Source: Chloroflexota bacterium (lineage in GTDB: Bacteria > Chloroflexota > Anaerolineae > J102). From it: 46,928 bases of DNA. The position numbers and the translations under genes are program-made. The stretch is from positions 1 through 46,928 of the forward strand of contig JAADII010000187.1 in assembly GCA_013151415.1 (NCBI GenBank), given 5' to 3'. Position 1 is the stretch's first letter, and every line of letters starts with the position of its first letter. The notes under the pieces are model-generated. The model did no database searches. It was not told the origin of the DNA and saw nothing but the letters and a program-made list of their open reading frames with translations. Of the stretch, positions 1 to 8,918 are shown in pieces.

Positions 1-379
1 GATGACGAAAATCGGCTTCACTTCCTTCTTGCCTGTTGGTTGAGAATACGATGCTTCTATCATACATCCTCAACCAAATTAATCATATAAGGACGATGGG
101 GTTAGGTTCGGCCATGGTCCCATCGTCCCTTTCATGGGTGTCGGCGGGTTGCCGCCCGTGAAGCCTGTTTAGAGCAAAGCCCTTTTGTTGAGCACGATTG
201 GAGGTGAAGAGAGCGCGATAAAGAGCCGGCAAAGATTTGACGATGATGAAACAGGGTCGTCGTTTCTGTTCTTACGACGCTGGGCAATGAACGCGCGGGA
301 CGGACCGCCTCGATTTTTACCATGAATCGACCAAATTTGCATAACCGCAGTTTAGCCAGAACCGCAAAGCCCTTGTACA
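1..379. other. Gene-free start of the window with a hairpin
   Basis: I see no convincing gene here. An inverted repeat at 91-100 (GGACGATGGG) and 119-128 (CCCATCGTCC) can form a 10-bp hairpin followed by CTTTC, so it may terminate a gene lying left of the window. Just before the MoxR gene there is a possible promoter, TTAGCC (352-357), an 18-base spacer and TACAAT (376-381). The short reading frames on the minus strand here overlap the MoxR gene and look accidental. Confidence 0.5.
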
Positions 380-1315
<936 letters not shown>

Positions 1316-1377
1316 CGGGCGTTCGCGGCTTTTGCACGAACCGTCGTTCCGACTTCAGACCTTGCTTGTTGCAGATC

Positions 1378-2565
1378 ATGTCCTATTTTGTCGCCAACCT
1401 GGTGCGCTTTGGCCGATTGTTGCGAGCCGCGGGTGTTCCCGTCACTCCGGCGCAGATCGGTGATCTGGCTCAAGCCCTGACGCACATCGACCTGAGCCGT
1501 CGCGACGATGTAAAAAGCGCCGCGCGGGCCGTTCTGGTGAGCCGTCGCGAACAATTGCCCCTTTTCGAGCATGCGTTCGAGCTATTTTGGCGGTCGCTTG
1601 GGCGGGATGCGTCGGATGTCTTGGAGCGCATGCATCTCGAACAGGAAATCCGCTCGAAGCACTCCCTGACTGCGATCGCGTCCCGAGGCGCGCGCCAGGC
1701 CAAAGAGCCGCCAGAAGAAACAATCCTCGCCACATATAGCGCCGTGGAAATCCTGCGCTACAAGCCTTTTGCTCAACTTACGCCCGAAGAGATGGAAGCG
1801 GTGAAGCGCCTGCTGTGCGAGATGCCTTGGAGCCTGGGCGAACGCCGGACGCGACGCATGAAGAGGGCCAGGCGCGGCGAGCGTCTCGATTGGCGGGCCA
1901 TACTGCGCCAAAGTTGGCGTTATGGTGGCGAGCCGCTGCAATTGTCGCGGCGTATGCGGAAAATCAAGCCTCGTCCCTTGGTCGTCTTGTGTGATGTGAG
2001 CGGCTCTATGTCGCGCTACACTCGCTTGTTGCTCCAGTTTATCTATGCGTTGGAGCGCGGTTTGGAGCATGTGGAGGCCTTTCTGTTTAGTACGAAACTC
2101 CATCGCATCACCCCTTATCTTCGCCAGCGCTCGGTCGATGCGGCTTTGGCCGAGATCAGCTTCCGGGTTCAGGAGATGGGCGGAGGCACGCAGATCGGCC
2201 GGGCGTTGAAGACGTTCAATGTGGTTTGGGCGCGGCGGGTGCTGGGACGCGGGGCCATTGTCATTCTGGTTAGTGATGGCTGGGATCGGGGCGAGCCTGA
2301 AGAGATCCGGCGGCAGATGGAGCGTTTGCAACTCAGCGCGTCGCGTTTGATCTGGCTCAATCCTTGGCTTGGCATTCCCGGCTATAAACCCTTGACGCGG
2401 GGCATGCAGGCCGCGTTGCCCTATATCGATGATTTTCTTCCCATTCACAATCTCTACAGTCTTGAACAACTGGCCGCTTTGTTGGCCTCCACTCCATCGA
2501 ACAAATCATGTCCGCCATTGTCGAATCTGTCCCCAACTTTTCCGAAGGTCGCCGTCAAGACGTGA
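1378..2565 (+). CDS. VWA domain protein, CoxE-like
   Basis: A 395-residue protein of the CoxE-like VWA family. The N-terminal half (about 1-190) is the family's helical region. The VWA domain follows, with the MIDAS metal site DVSGS at 206-210, a Thr in GGGT (271) and an Asp in VSDGWD (300). A metal-ion-dependent VWA protein beside a MoxR ATPase normally forms a chaperone pair that works on a third protein, and I infer the same role here. The start at ATG 1378 is chosen because family similarity begins there; an upstream TTG at 1312 would add 22 unlike residues and overlap the MoxR stop. The last 19 codons or so overlap the start of the formimidoyltransferase gene by 58 bases, and that tail looks unlike the rest of the domain. 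Confidence 0.9.
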   Translation: MSYFVANLVRFGRLLRAAGVPVTPAQIGDLAQALTHIDLSRRDDVKSAARAVLVSRREQLPLFEHAFELFWRSLGRDASDVLERMHLEQEIRSKHSLTAIASRGARQAKEPPEETILATYSAVEILRYKPFAQLTPEEMEAVKRLLCEMPWSLGERRTRRMKRARRGERLDWRAILRQSWRYGGEPLQLSRRMRKIKPRPLVVLCDVSGSMSRYTRLLLQFIYALERGLEHVEAFLFSTKLHRITPYLRQRSVDAALAEISFRVQEMGGGTQIGRALKTFNVVWARRVLGRGAIVILVSDGWDRGEPEEIRRQMERLQLSASRLIWLNPWLGIPGYKPLTRGMQAALPYIDDFLPIHNLYSLEQLAALLASTPSNKSCPPLSNLSPTFPKVAVKT

Positions 2566-3407
2566 TCGAGGCCATTGTCGACGCTTATGATAGCGTCGAA
2601 GGCGCTCGCGTCATTGATTACTCATCTGATCCCGACCATAATCGCACTGTGGTCACCCTGATTGGTTCGCCCCAGGCGGTGAGCGAAGCGCTGTTTCGCG
2701 GCATCGCGAAGGCGGCCGAGCTCATCGACATGAACGAACAGCATGGTGAGCATCCTCGCATTGGCGCCACCGATGTGGTCCCCTTTGTGCCGATTCGCGA
2801 GATCAACCTGGAGGAATGCGCGGCTCTCGCTCGAGCGCTCGCCCAACGCGTGAGCGAAGAATTGGGCATTCCCACCTATCTCTACGCCCACGCGGCTACG
2901 CGGCCCGACCGAAAGGTTCTGGCCAACATCCGCAAAGGCGAGTTTGAAGGGCTCAAAGCGGCTTTGGAAGCCGGTGATCCGAATCGCGCCCCAGATTTTG
3001 GCCCTTCGCGATTGGGCTCGGCCGGGGCCACTGTTATCGGCGCGCGACCGCCGCTCATCGCTTACAATATTTATCTCACCACCGAGGATGTATCCATCGC
3101 CAAAAAGATCGCCAAGGCCGTGCGGCATTCATCGGGCGGTTTGCGTTTTGTTCAGGCTATGGGCGTGTTGGTTGAGGGGCGAGCTCAGGTGTCCATGAAT
3201 TTGTTGGATTACACGCGCACGCCTCTTCATCGCGTGACCGAGCTGGTGCGACGCGAGGCCGCCCGCTACGGCGTAAACATCCATAGCGCCGAACTCATCG
3301 GCCTCATCCCCGAACAAGCGCTTATTGACGCGGCCCAATGGTATTTGCAATTGGACAATCTCAAGCCCGAAAGCATTCTCGAGTGGCGGATTGTTCAATC
3401 TGCCTGA
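2508..3407 (+). CDS. ftcD: Glutamate formimidoyltransferase
   Basis: A full-length 299-residue formimidoyltransferase of the FTCD N-terminal type. It moves the formimino group from formiminoglutamate to tetrahydrofolate, a late step of one histidine degradation route, in the cytoplasm. The N-terminal SVPNFSEG motif (7-14), the D-H-N-R segment (43-46) and the EHPRIGATD segment (81-89), which contains the family's catalytic His at residue 82, are all present. The cyclodeaminase domain found in the mammalian bifunctional enzyme is absent, as is usual in bacteria. Its start overlaps the 3' end of the VWA gene by 58 bases, so translation may be coupled. No other histidine degradation gene (hutH, hutU, hutI) is seen nearby. 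Confidence 0.95.
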   Translation: MSAIVESVPNFSEGRRQDVIEAIVDAYDSVEGARVIDYSSDPDHNRTVVTLIGSPQAVSEALFRGIAKAAELIDMNEQHGEHPRIGATDVVPFVPIREINLEECAALARALAQRVSEELGIPTYLYAHAATRPDRKVLANIRKGEFEGLKAALEAGDPNRAPDFGPSRLGSAGATVIGARPPLIAYNIYLTTEDVSIAKKIAKAVRHSSGGLRFVQAMGVLVEGRAQVSMNLLDYTRTPLHRVTELVRREAARYGVNIHSAELIGLIPEQALIDAAQWYLQLDNLKPESILEWRIVQSA

Positions 3408-3481
3408 TTCGCCTTAGGCTCTTCTCGCGAGCGCAAGACTGCGCCGCGTCCATCAGGCGCGTTTCTCGTTAGCGAACGTTT

Positions 3482-3982
3482 ATGTACCTGATCGATGGTC
3501 ACAATCTTATTGGAAGCAACGCGATTCCTGGCATCCGCCTAGACCAGGAGGATGACGAGGCGCGATTGGTGGACTGGTTGCGCGCTCGCCAGCCGCGATT
3601 GGGGCAATCGGTTGTGGTGGTGTTCGATAGCGGGATTCCGGGCGGAATTTCGCATGCGTTGTCGGGCGGAGGCGTGACAGCCATTTTCGCGGCGCAGCAG
3701 CGCCATCGCGCGGACGCCGTCATCCTCAAGCGGGTTCAGGGGGAGTTGTTGCGCGGTCATGTGACTGTGGTGACCAATGATCGCGTGTTGAGCGAGGCCG
3801 TGCGCGGATTGGGGGCGCGTGTGATGCGCGCACAGGAGTTTGTGCGCATCGCGGAAAAGCGTCGCGTAAAGGGGCGCAAGAGAAGGTCCGCTTCTCGCCC
3901 CAAGCCCGAACCCAAGCCTTCGAAGCGGGAGATCGAGGAGTGGTTGGCCCTGTTTCAACAGGGAAAACGCGAACCGGATTAG
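3482..3982 (+). CDS. NYN/PIN-domain nuclease, YacP-like
   Basis: A 166-residue protein of the YacP-like NYN family, predicted metal-dependent ribonucleases with a PIN-like fold. The N-terminal DGHN motif (5-8) and acidic residues D49, D78 and D100 (in VTND) are placed as expected for the active site. The C-terminal 40 residues are Lys/Arg/Pro-rich (KGRKRRSASRPKPEPKPSKR) and probably bind RNA non-specifically. YacP-type proteins have been linked to rRNA maturation or mRNA decay in Firmicutes and plants; the exact substrate here is unknown. Its stop codon overlaps the stop of the convergent ribokinase gene by four bases (TTAG). Confidence 0.88.
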   Translation: MYLIDGHNLIGSNAIPGIRLDQEDDEARLVDWLRARQPRLGQSVVVVFDSGIPGGISHALSGGGVTAIFAAQQRHRADAVILKRVQGELLRGHVTVVTNDRVLSEAVRGLGARVMRAQEFVRIAEKRRVKGRKRRSASRPKPEPKPSKREIEEWLALFQQGKREPD

Positions 3983-4890
3983 AGCAATTTTTCCAGCTCG
4001 CTGCGAGTGGGTAGTGAAGGCTGAGCGCCAAAACGGGTGGTCGCGAGCGCGCCTGCGGCCGAGCCCCAACGCACCGCTTCGGCAAATGTCTCCCCCTCAG
4101 CCAGAGCGACTGCAAATCCGCCCACGAACGCGTCACCGGCCGCGGTGGTGTCCACTGGGGTGACTTCGAAAGCGGGCGCGCGACGCACATCGCCCGGCCG
4201 CGAAATGAGCGCGCCCCGTTTGCCCAAAGTGACGATGACCGCGCCAACGCCCAAGTCTCGCAAAGCCCGCGCGGCCTCCTCCCATTCGCTCTCCGTCGTT
4301 GGGGTCATGCCTGTGAGCATGGCGGTCTCGGTTTCATTGGGTATAAGAATATCGACCAACTTGAACAGCTCGACGGGCAAAGCGCGAGCCGGGGCCGGAT
4401 TCAAGATAACGGTGACCCCATGTTTGCGTCCCAGTTGAGCGGCTCGAATCACGCTTTCCAGAGGGCTTTCCAGTTGGAGGAGCAACACCTCGGATTGGGC
4501 GATGAGCGACTCGGCCGTTTCCACATCTTGAGGTGAAAGTTGGTTGTTAGCCCCCGAAAGCACCACAATGCTGTTTTCGCCCGAATCATCCACCACAATG
4601 ATAGCCACGCCCGTCGCGGCCGCGTCGGCGCGACGCACAAAACGATGATCCACGCGATTGGCGGAAAGGTTTTCGAGCAGGGCGTCGCCAAACGCATCTT
4701 GCCCCACGCATCCCACCATGCTCACGCGGCCGCCCAATCGAGCCGCGGCCACGGCCTGGTTGGCGCCTTTGCCGCCGGGCGCAGTGCGAAATTCGCGCCC
4801 GATGATGGTTTCGCCGGGCGTTGGAATACGCGGCGAACGCGCCACCAGGTCCATGTTTAGGCTACCGATAACGGTGATTCGAGTTGTCAT
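3979..4890 (-). CDS. rbsK: Ribokinase (PfkB family)
   Basis: A 303-residue PfkB-family carbohydrate kinase closest to ribokinase, which phosphorylates D-ribose at O5 with ATP. The N-terminal sugar-binding strand (GSLNMD, 9-14), the GGKGANQA motif (39-46) and the C-terminal DTTAAGDAF motif with catalytic D253 are all intact. The length matches ribokinases. I start at ATG 4890 because family similarity begins within a few residues; an upstream in-frame ATG at 4950 would add 20 unrelated residues. No ribose transporter or rbsD is adjacent, so nucleoside or another pentose salvage is possible. The gene is convergent with the NYN nuclease gene. Confidence 0.92.
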   Translation of the reverse strand: MTTRITVIGSLNMDLVARSPRIPTPGETIIGREFRTAPGGKGANQAVAAARLGGRVSMVGCVGQDAFGDALLENLSANRVDHRFVRRADAAATGVAIIVVDDSGENSIVVLSGANNQLSPQDVETAESLIAQSEVLLLQLESPLESVIRAAQLGRKHGVTVILNPAPARALPVELFKLVDILIPNETETAMLTGMTPTTESEWEEAARALRDLGVGAVIVTLGKRGALISRPGDVRRAPAFEVTPVDTTAAGDAFVGGFAVALAEGETFAEAVRWGSAAGALATTRFGAQPSLPTRSELEKLL

Positions 4891-5011
4891 AATATATTGT
4901 CCGATGGGTTGTGTGTATGAACGAGGAATAAAAGAAACAGGACGAAGCATACACGATGCTTCGCCCTGTTTTCAAATTTGCAAGGGGAAAAGTGATGAGG
5001 AAGTCAACCCG

Positions 5012-7162
5012 TTAGGGCGTCAGGGAGAGGGCCTGTCCCGAGGCGTTGGTGAGAATGGGCTGAACCAGGCTCAGATCGTCGGTCGCCGGCACTTGCAGCC
5101 ACGCCAGGATTCCAGAACCGCTGGCCGTAGAGCCGCCAAAGCAATAAGCGCCAACGCTGTTGCCCTCTTGCAGCGTGCTGCACACGGCATCCACTTGCAA
5201 GAATTCGCCCAATTGCACATCCTCGATAACAACGGCCTCACCGTCGCCATCCACCAAGTCGAACTGGAAGGCGGCAATGTCGCGGCCCGAGGCCATAACA
5301 GGAACCAGCATGTCGCCGTCATCCTGGCGCTGCGCCTCACCCAGCCAAATTCGATTCACGACCGGGGTCTTGCCAAAGAGGCCGGCGCGATCTTCGCCGC
5401 TTGCATCATCTTCGACGGCTGCGCTGTTGGGCGACTGGCAAGTCGCGCCCCAGTTGCCGGCCACCGCCATAATATCGACCACATCGATGCGTCCGTTGCT
5501 ATCCATATCCGCGGCGCTATCGTAGTTGGGGTCGCCGATCTGAGCGCCCCAAAGACCGGCCACGACCATGATGTCTGTCACGTTGACCATGCAATCGTTG
5601 TTGAGGTCGCCCGCCAGAGCCGCGCTGATGGAAATGGTGGTGTTGCGAACGCTAAGATTGATGGCCACGCCTTGCGTATTGGTGGCCAGCGCGTTTTCGA
5701 AGGTGATGGGGCTGGCGCCTGTCGCGACGGGCGTGAATGTGATGGTGGCCAAGACGCCGCTGCCATTTGCGCCGGGAGCGCTACCGAAGGTGAAGGCGCC
5801 GAATGACACGCGACCGGCTCCGTTGTCGATGTTGGGGCCAAGCAGGCTCGCTGTGCGACCGCTGCTGCTCAAAAAGTCGCCCAGGGTCACCGAGTTGACC
5901 TGCACAATGGTGGCGTCGAAGGCCAGAGAGACTTCAAAACTGGCCATGTCGGTTACGTCTTGGATCATCAGATCCACCGAGATATCGCCGCCGCTCATCG
6001 ACCCGCTGGCCGGCTCCGGGCTGAGGTGCATCAGGCCGCTGCCTGCACTGGGAGGAGGCGTGGGTGTGGGCGTTGTGGGCGTGGGCGTGGGCGTCACGGG
6101 AGTGGGCGTCGGCGTGACAGGGGTGGGCGTCACCGGCGTGGGCGTGGGCGTGGCGTTTTCGGTCTCGATTTTGGTGGCGATGCGATTTCCAGAGGCGTCG
6201 TAGTATCCCTCGGCGTGGACATAAGCGCCAACCTGAAGAGGACCATGCTGTTGCTCGAAGTAAGTGCTGGCTGTGGCCTGTACGCTCTGACCATTGATGA
6301 CCCAGGCGCCAATGAAACCGCCCGCAGGCATGGCGTCCACATTGCCGTAGATTTCCCATTTCTGACCACTGTCATCGCCGCCACCGCTGTTCTTCGCCTC
6401 TAACTTGGTGGCGATGAGGACGCCGCCCTGCCAATAGCCTTCGGCCTCGACATAACCGCCGACATAGAAAGATCCATGTTCTTGCTCGAAGCGGGTGCTG
6501 GCGGTGGTGCGCACTTGCTGGCCGCTAATGACCCAGTCGCCAACAAGGCCGCCTGAAGGCATGGACTCGACCACGCCATAGACCTTGCTTTCACCGCTGC
6601 TGTCGTCACCGCTTCCGCCTTTGGTTTCCAGCTCGGTGGCGATGAACACGCCGCCCTGCCAATAGCCCTCGGCCTCGACATAACCGCCGACGCGGAAGGA
6701 GCCGTGTTCTTGCTTGAAGCGGGTGCTGGCGGTGGTGCGCACTTGCTGGCCGCCAATGACCCAATTGCCAACAAGGCCGCCTGAAGGCATGGACTCGACC
6801 ACGCCATAGAGCTTGCTTTCACCATCGTTGTCGTCATCGTTTCCGTTCTTGGTTTCCAGCTCGGTGGCGATGAGGACGCCGCCCTGCCAATAGCCTTCGG
6901 CCTCGACATAACCGCCGACGCGGAAGGAGCCGTGTTCTTGTTTGAAGCGGGTGCTGGCGGTGGTGCGCACTTGCTGGCCGCCAATGACCCAGTCGCCAAC
7001 AAGGCCGCCTGAAGGCATGGATTGCACTACGCCATAAACTTTACTCTCGCCGTCGTCATCATCCGCCTGGATTGTGGCGACCGGCGTCAATGCCAATATA
7101 AGAGCGAATGCAAAGATGAGCCATCGGCTCCAGGTGCGCAGTTGAAGGGTTTTCAGGAACAT
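5012..7162 (-). CDS. Secreted DUF5666 x4 / cohesin / dockerin protein
   Basis: A 716-residue exported protein. A signal peptide (1-33, ending near I-Q-A) is followed by four DUF5666-like beta repeats at about 41-105, 117-181, 193-257 and 270-334, separated by acidic linkers. Next come a Pro-Thr linker (338-371), a cohesin module (about 377-514), a type I dockerin (517-574) with two calcium-loop repeats starting GDLNND and ADMDSN, and a shorter C-terminal cohesin-like segment (about 600-716). Cohesins bind dockerins, so self-assembly or docking to other cell-surface proteins is plausible. The start is fixed by a strong AAAGGAGG ribosome binding site eight bases before ATG 7162; the in-frame ATG at 7216 lies upstream of it. 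The first three repeats are almost identical in DNA, pointing to recent internal duplication. Ligand unknown. Confidence 0.87.
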   Translation of the reverse strand: MFLKTLQLRTWSRWLIFAFALILALTPVATIQADDDDGESKVYGVVQSMPSGGLVGDWVIGGQQVRTTASTRFKQEHGSFRVGGYVEAEGYWQGGVLIATELETKNGNDDDNDGESKLYGVVESMPSGGLVGNWVIGGQQVRTTASTRFKQEHGSFRVGGYVEAEGYWQGGVFIATELETKGGSGDDSSGESKVYGVVESMPSGGLVGDWVISGQQVRTTASTRFEQEHGSFYVGGYVEAEGYWQGGVLIATKLEAKNSGGGDDSGQKWEIYGNVDAMPAGGFIGAWVINGQSVQATASTYFEQQHGPLQVGAYVHAEGYYDASGNRIATKIETENATPTPTPVTPTPVTPTPTPVTPTPTPTTPTPTPPPSAGSGLMHLSPEPASGSMSGGDISVDLMIQDVTDMASFEVSLAFDATIVQVNSVTLGDFLSSSGRTASLLGPNIDNGAGRVSFGAFTFGSAPGANGSGVLATITFTPVATGASPITFENALATNTQGVAINLSVRNTTISISAALAGDLNNDCMVNVTDIMVVAGLWGAQIGDPNYDSAADMDSNGRIDVVDIMAVAGNWGATCQSPNSAAVEDDASGEDRAGLFGKTPVVNRIWLGEAQRQDDGDMLVPVMASGRDIAAFQFDLVDGDGEAVVIEDVQLGEFLQVDAVCSTLQEGNSVGAYCFGGSTASGSGILAWLQVPATDDLSLVQPILTNASGQALSLTP
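6356..7042 (-). repeat. Three near-identical 228-bp tandem repeats
   Basis: Inside the DUF5666/cohesin gene, three consecutive copies of about 228 bp (7042-6815, 6814-6587 and 6586-6356) encode nearly identical 76-residue units. Most differences are confined to the acidic linker. A fourth, clearly diverged unit follows at 6355-6161. The close identity suggests recent duplication or gene conversion, and short-read assembly could miscount the copies. Confidence 0.85.
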
Positions 7163-7576
7163 CGTTTTGGGACCTCCTTTCAGATATGGTCTTGAGAGTT
7201 GAGATTGAAATAGCATTCAGGAGTTGGATTCCGAAGTTTCATGACCAACCATAACCGTTTTTTCGATGATTGTGGTTAATGGACGGTCATCCAAACTTTA
7301 AGTGTATGTTAAGCGCATTTTTTCGAGATATGGAGTGGAGTGTCGGTCGCGTATTGCCATATTCTCCCTAAATCAACGCACCAACGCGGTTTTGGATACG
7401 GCTATTCGTCAAAAAAGTGGAGCCAATCTCTAATTTCGTACGCGAATTTAGAGCGAGACAAGGGCTTTTGGTAGGAGCACTTACGGAGCGAATGGGTTGA
7501 GTTTGCCACAATGGATGGCGGATTCGCCTTTGTTGCGCCCCATCAGGGCGCTCAGCCCATCTCACAGGAGCCCGCC
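7163..7576. other. Intergenic region between two divergent exported-protein genes
   Basis: This 414-base A+T-richer stretch holds no gene that I can support. It separates two divergent genes, so it should carry both promoters, but no clear -35/-10 pair stands out. An inverted repeat at 7428-7453 (CTCTAA-T-TTCG-TACG-CGAA-T-TTAGAG) makes an 11-position stem with one T-T mismatch, and could be an operator or an RNA hairpin ahead of the selenoprotein gene. A ribosome binding site ACAGGAG (7564-7570) precedes the selenoprotein start. Confidence 0.5.
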
Positions 7577-8731
7577 ATGACCCGCTCTTATTTATTGACA
7601 TGGCCGGTCGCGTGGTTGGCCTTTGCGTTTGTTCTCACCGCTTGTTATGCGAACGAACCGGCCTTTGTAGAGCCGTCTCCCACGCCCAAACCGGCCCAGC
7701 CGCAATCCACGGTCGTCGCGACCGAACCATCGACCGTTTCGCCCTCCACCTCGACTCCGGCGCCCACTCCCACGCCCGAATTCACCATCGTGCCTCTTCT
7801 TCCTTTCGACGCCATCCCCTCTATCGATGACCCCGAGTTTCTCTCGCCAGATGTTGCAGATACAGAATACAATGAAGAAGAGTTGGTGTTGGGCATTGAA
7901 ATCAATGGCGATGCGCGTGCTTACTCCATTCCATTCTTAAGCAGTCATGAAATCGTCAACGATGTTGTTGGCGGCAAGCCCGTCGCGGTGACGTGGTGAC
8001 CTCTCTGCTTTACGGGCATCGTGTATGCTCGAGAAGTGGACGAGTTTCCCGAGCCTTTAACCTTTGGCGTCAGTGGTCGCCTGATTATGAACGCGTTGGT
8101 GATGTATGACCGTGAGACCGAAACCTTGTGGAGCCAGATATTGGGGCGCGCGGTCGAGGGCGAATTGTTGGGCGCCCGCCTGACGCCTCTGGCCGCGCTG
8201 CAAACTACATGGGGACAATGGAAGCGACTGCATCCAGATTCATTGGCTTTGCGCAAGGGTTATAGTGGTCTTTATGATCCCTACGATGACTATTACCTTA
8301 GCGAGCGCGCGGGCGTGCTGGGGCGAGAAAATCGCGATGAACGGTTGCCTACGAAGGCGCGGGGTTTAGGGCTGGCGCTCAATGGTCAGGCCGCTTATTT
8401 TCCCTTTCAACATCTGTTGCAAAATCCCATTGTAAATGCCGAGGTGGCCGGAACGCCCGTCTTGGTGGTCTATCATCCCGCCACATCCACGGCGTTGGCT
8501 TTCAAGCGCTCGCTCGGCGATGACGTTTTGACCTTCGAATTGGATCCCGAAAGTGACGAAGCGGCGCCGGTGATGATCGATGCAGAGACCGGGAGTCGAT
8601 GGCGCATGTTTTATGGCGCGGCTTTCGAAGGCGCTTTGGCCGGGCAATCGTTGGAGCGGATCCCCGCCACCACCGCTTTCTGGTTTGGTTGGTCTGATTT
8701 TTATCCAGACACCTATCTGTACGCGCCGTAG
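7577..8731 (+). CDS. DUF3179 lipoprotein with in-frame TGA (predicted selenoprotein)
   Basis: Read through the TGA at 7997-7999 as selenocysteine (residue 141), this is one 384-residue DUF3179 protein. A lipoprotein signal peptide ends in the lipobox LTAC (C23), then comes a Pro/Thr/Ser linker to about residue 68 and the DUF3179 domain to the end. The parts on either side of the TGA are in the same frame and together make one complete domain; neither is complete alone. The stretch V-T-W-U-P-L-C places Sec where, as I recall, the family has Cys in a C-P-L-C/T motif. Cys144 is kept, so a U-x-x-C redox pair is possible. The domain's function is unknown; an extracytoplasmic thiol or metal role is inference. 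The start at ATG 7577 has an ACAGGAG ribosome binding site. A SECIS-like hairpin follows the TGA and a tRNA-Sec gene lies 5 kb away. An assembly error or pseudogene is the alternative reading. Confidence 0.85.
8004..8040 (+). promoter_or_regulatory. SECIS-like hairpin after the in-frame TGA
   Basis: The mRNA just after the TGA (7997-7999) can pair 8004-8019 with 8025-8040: 15 of 16 positions pair, four of the pairs being G-U, with one A-A mismatch (8012/8032). The apical loop is CGUGU (8020-8024). The loop begins 21 bases after the TGA and has a G at its second position. These properties agree with the bacterial SECIS model as I know it, which needs a G in the first two loop positions and a loop about 16-37 bases from the UGA. 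SelB would bind here. The pairing was found by eye. Confidence 0.7.
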
Positions 8732-8918
8732 TTTTCGTATGGAATTAAGGATGTGTAAAAGCGATTAGTGAACGTTTGACGCGCGCTGAAATGGGCGTTT
8801 TTTGAGCATCTTTTACACCGATATCATGTAAGCAATCATCCCTAGACGTTCGATGTGGCTTGCGATGGGATCAACAACAGGTTACAATGGCGCTATTCCC
8901 CCTTGACAAAACGCGTCT
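8732..8918. other. Intergenic with long inverted repeat
   Basis: GTGTAAAAG (8753-8761) and CTTTTACAC (8810-8818) are perfect 9-base inverted repeats around a 48-base loop ending in GCGTTTTTTGA. This may help stop transcription after the selenoprotein gene. The histidine kinase promoter lies to its right. Confidence 0.4.
8860..8888 (+). promoter_or_regulatory. Sigma70-like promoter of the histidine kinase gene
   Basis: TTGCGA (8860-8865), a 17-base spacer and TACAAT (8883-8888). Transcription would start about 25 bases before the kinase ATG at 8919. Confidence 0.6.

Noticed and set aside
1582-2469. Long open frame on the minus strand opposite the VWA gene
   Set aside because: It is a shadow of a clear VWA gene with intact MIDAS motif and has no recognisable domain.
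3979-3982. TTAG overlap of convergent stops, also at 25582-25585
   Set aside because: Such four-base overlaps of convergent genes are common in compact genomes and need no special explanation.
6400-7002. Ala/Ser-rich open frame with repeats on the minus strand, second frame
   Set aside because: It only mirrors the DUF5666 repeats in another frame, without signal peptide or domain.
7511-7999. Treating the DUF3179 halves as two separate genes or as a pseudogene
   Set aside because: Neither half has a start for the second part that fits the domain, both are in one frame, and there is no other damage. tRNA-Sec and a SECIS-like hairpin favour one selenoprotein.
7997-7999. TGA read as tryptophan (alternative genetic code)
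   Set aside because: Many complete genes in the window end at TGA at the expected family length, so TGA is a normal stop here.
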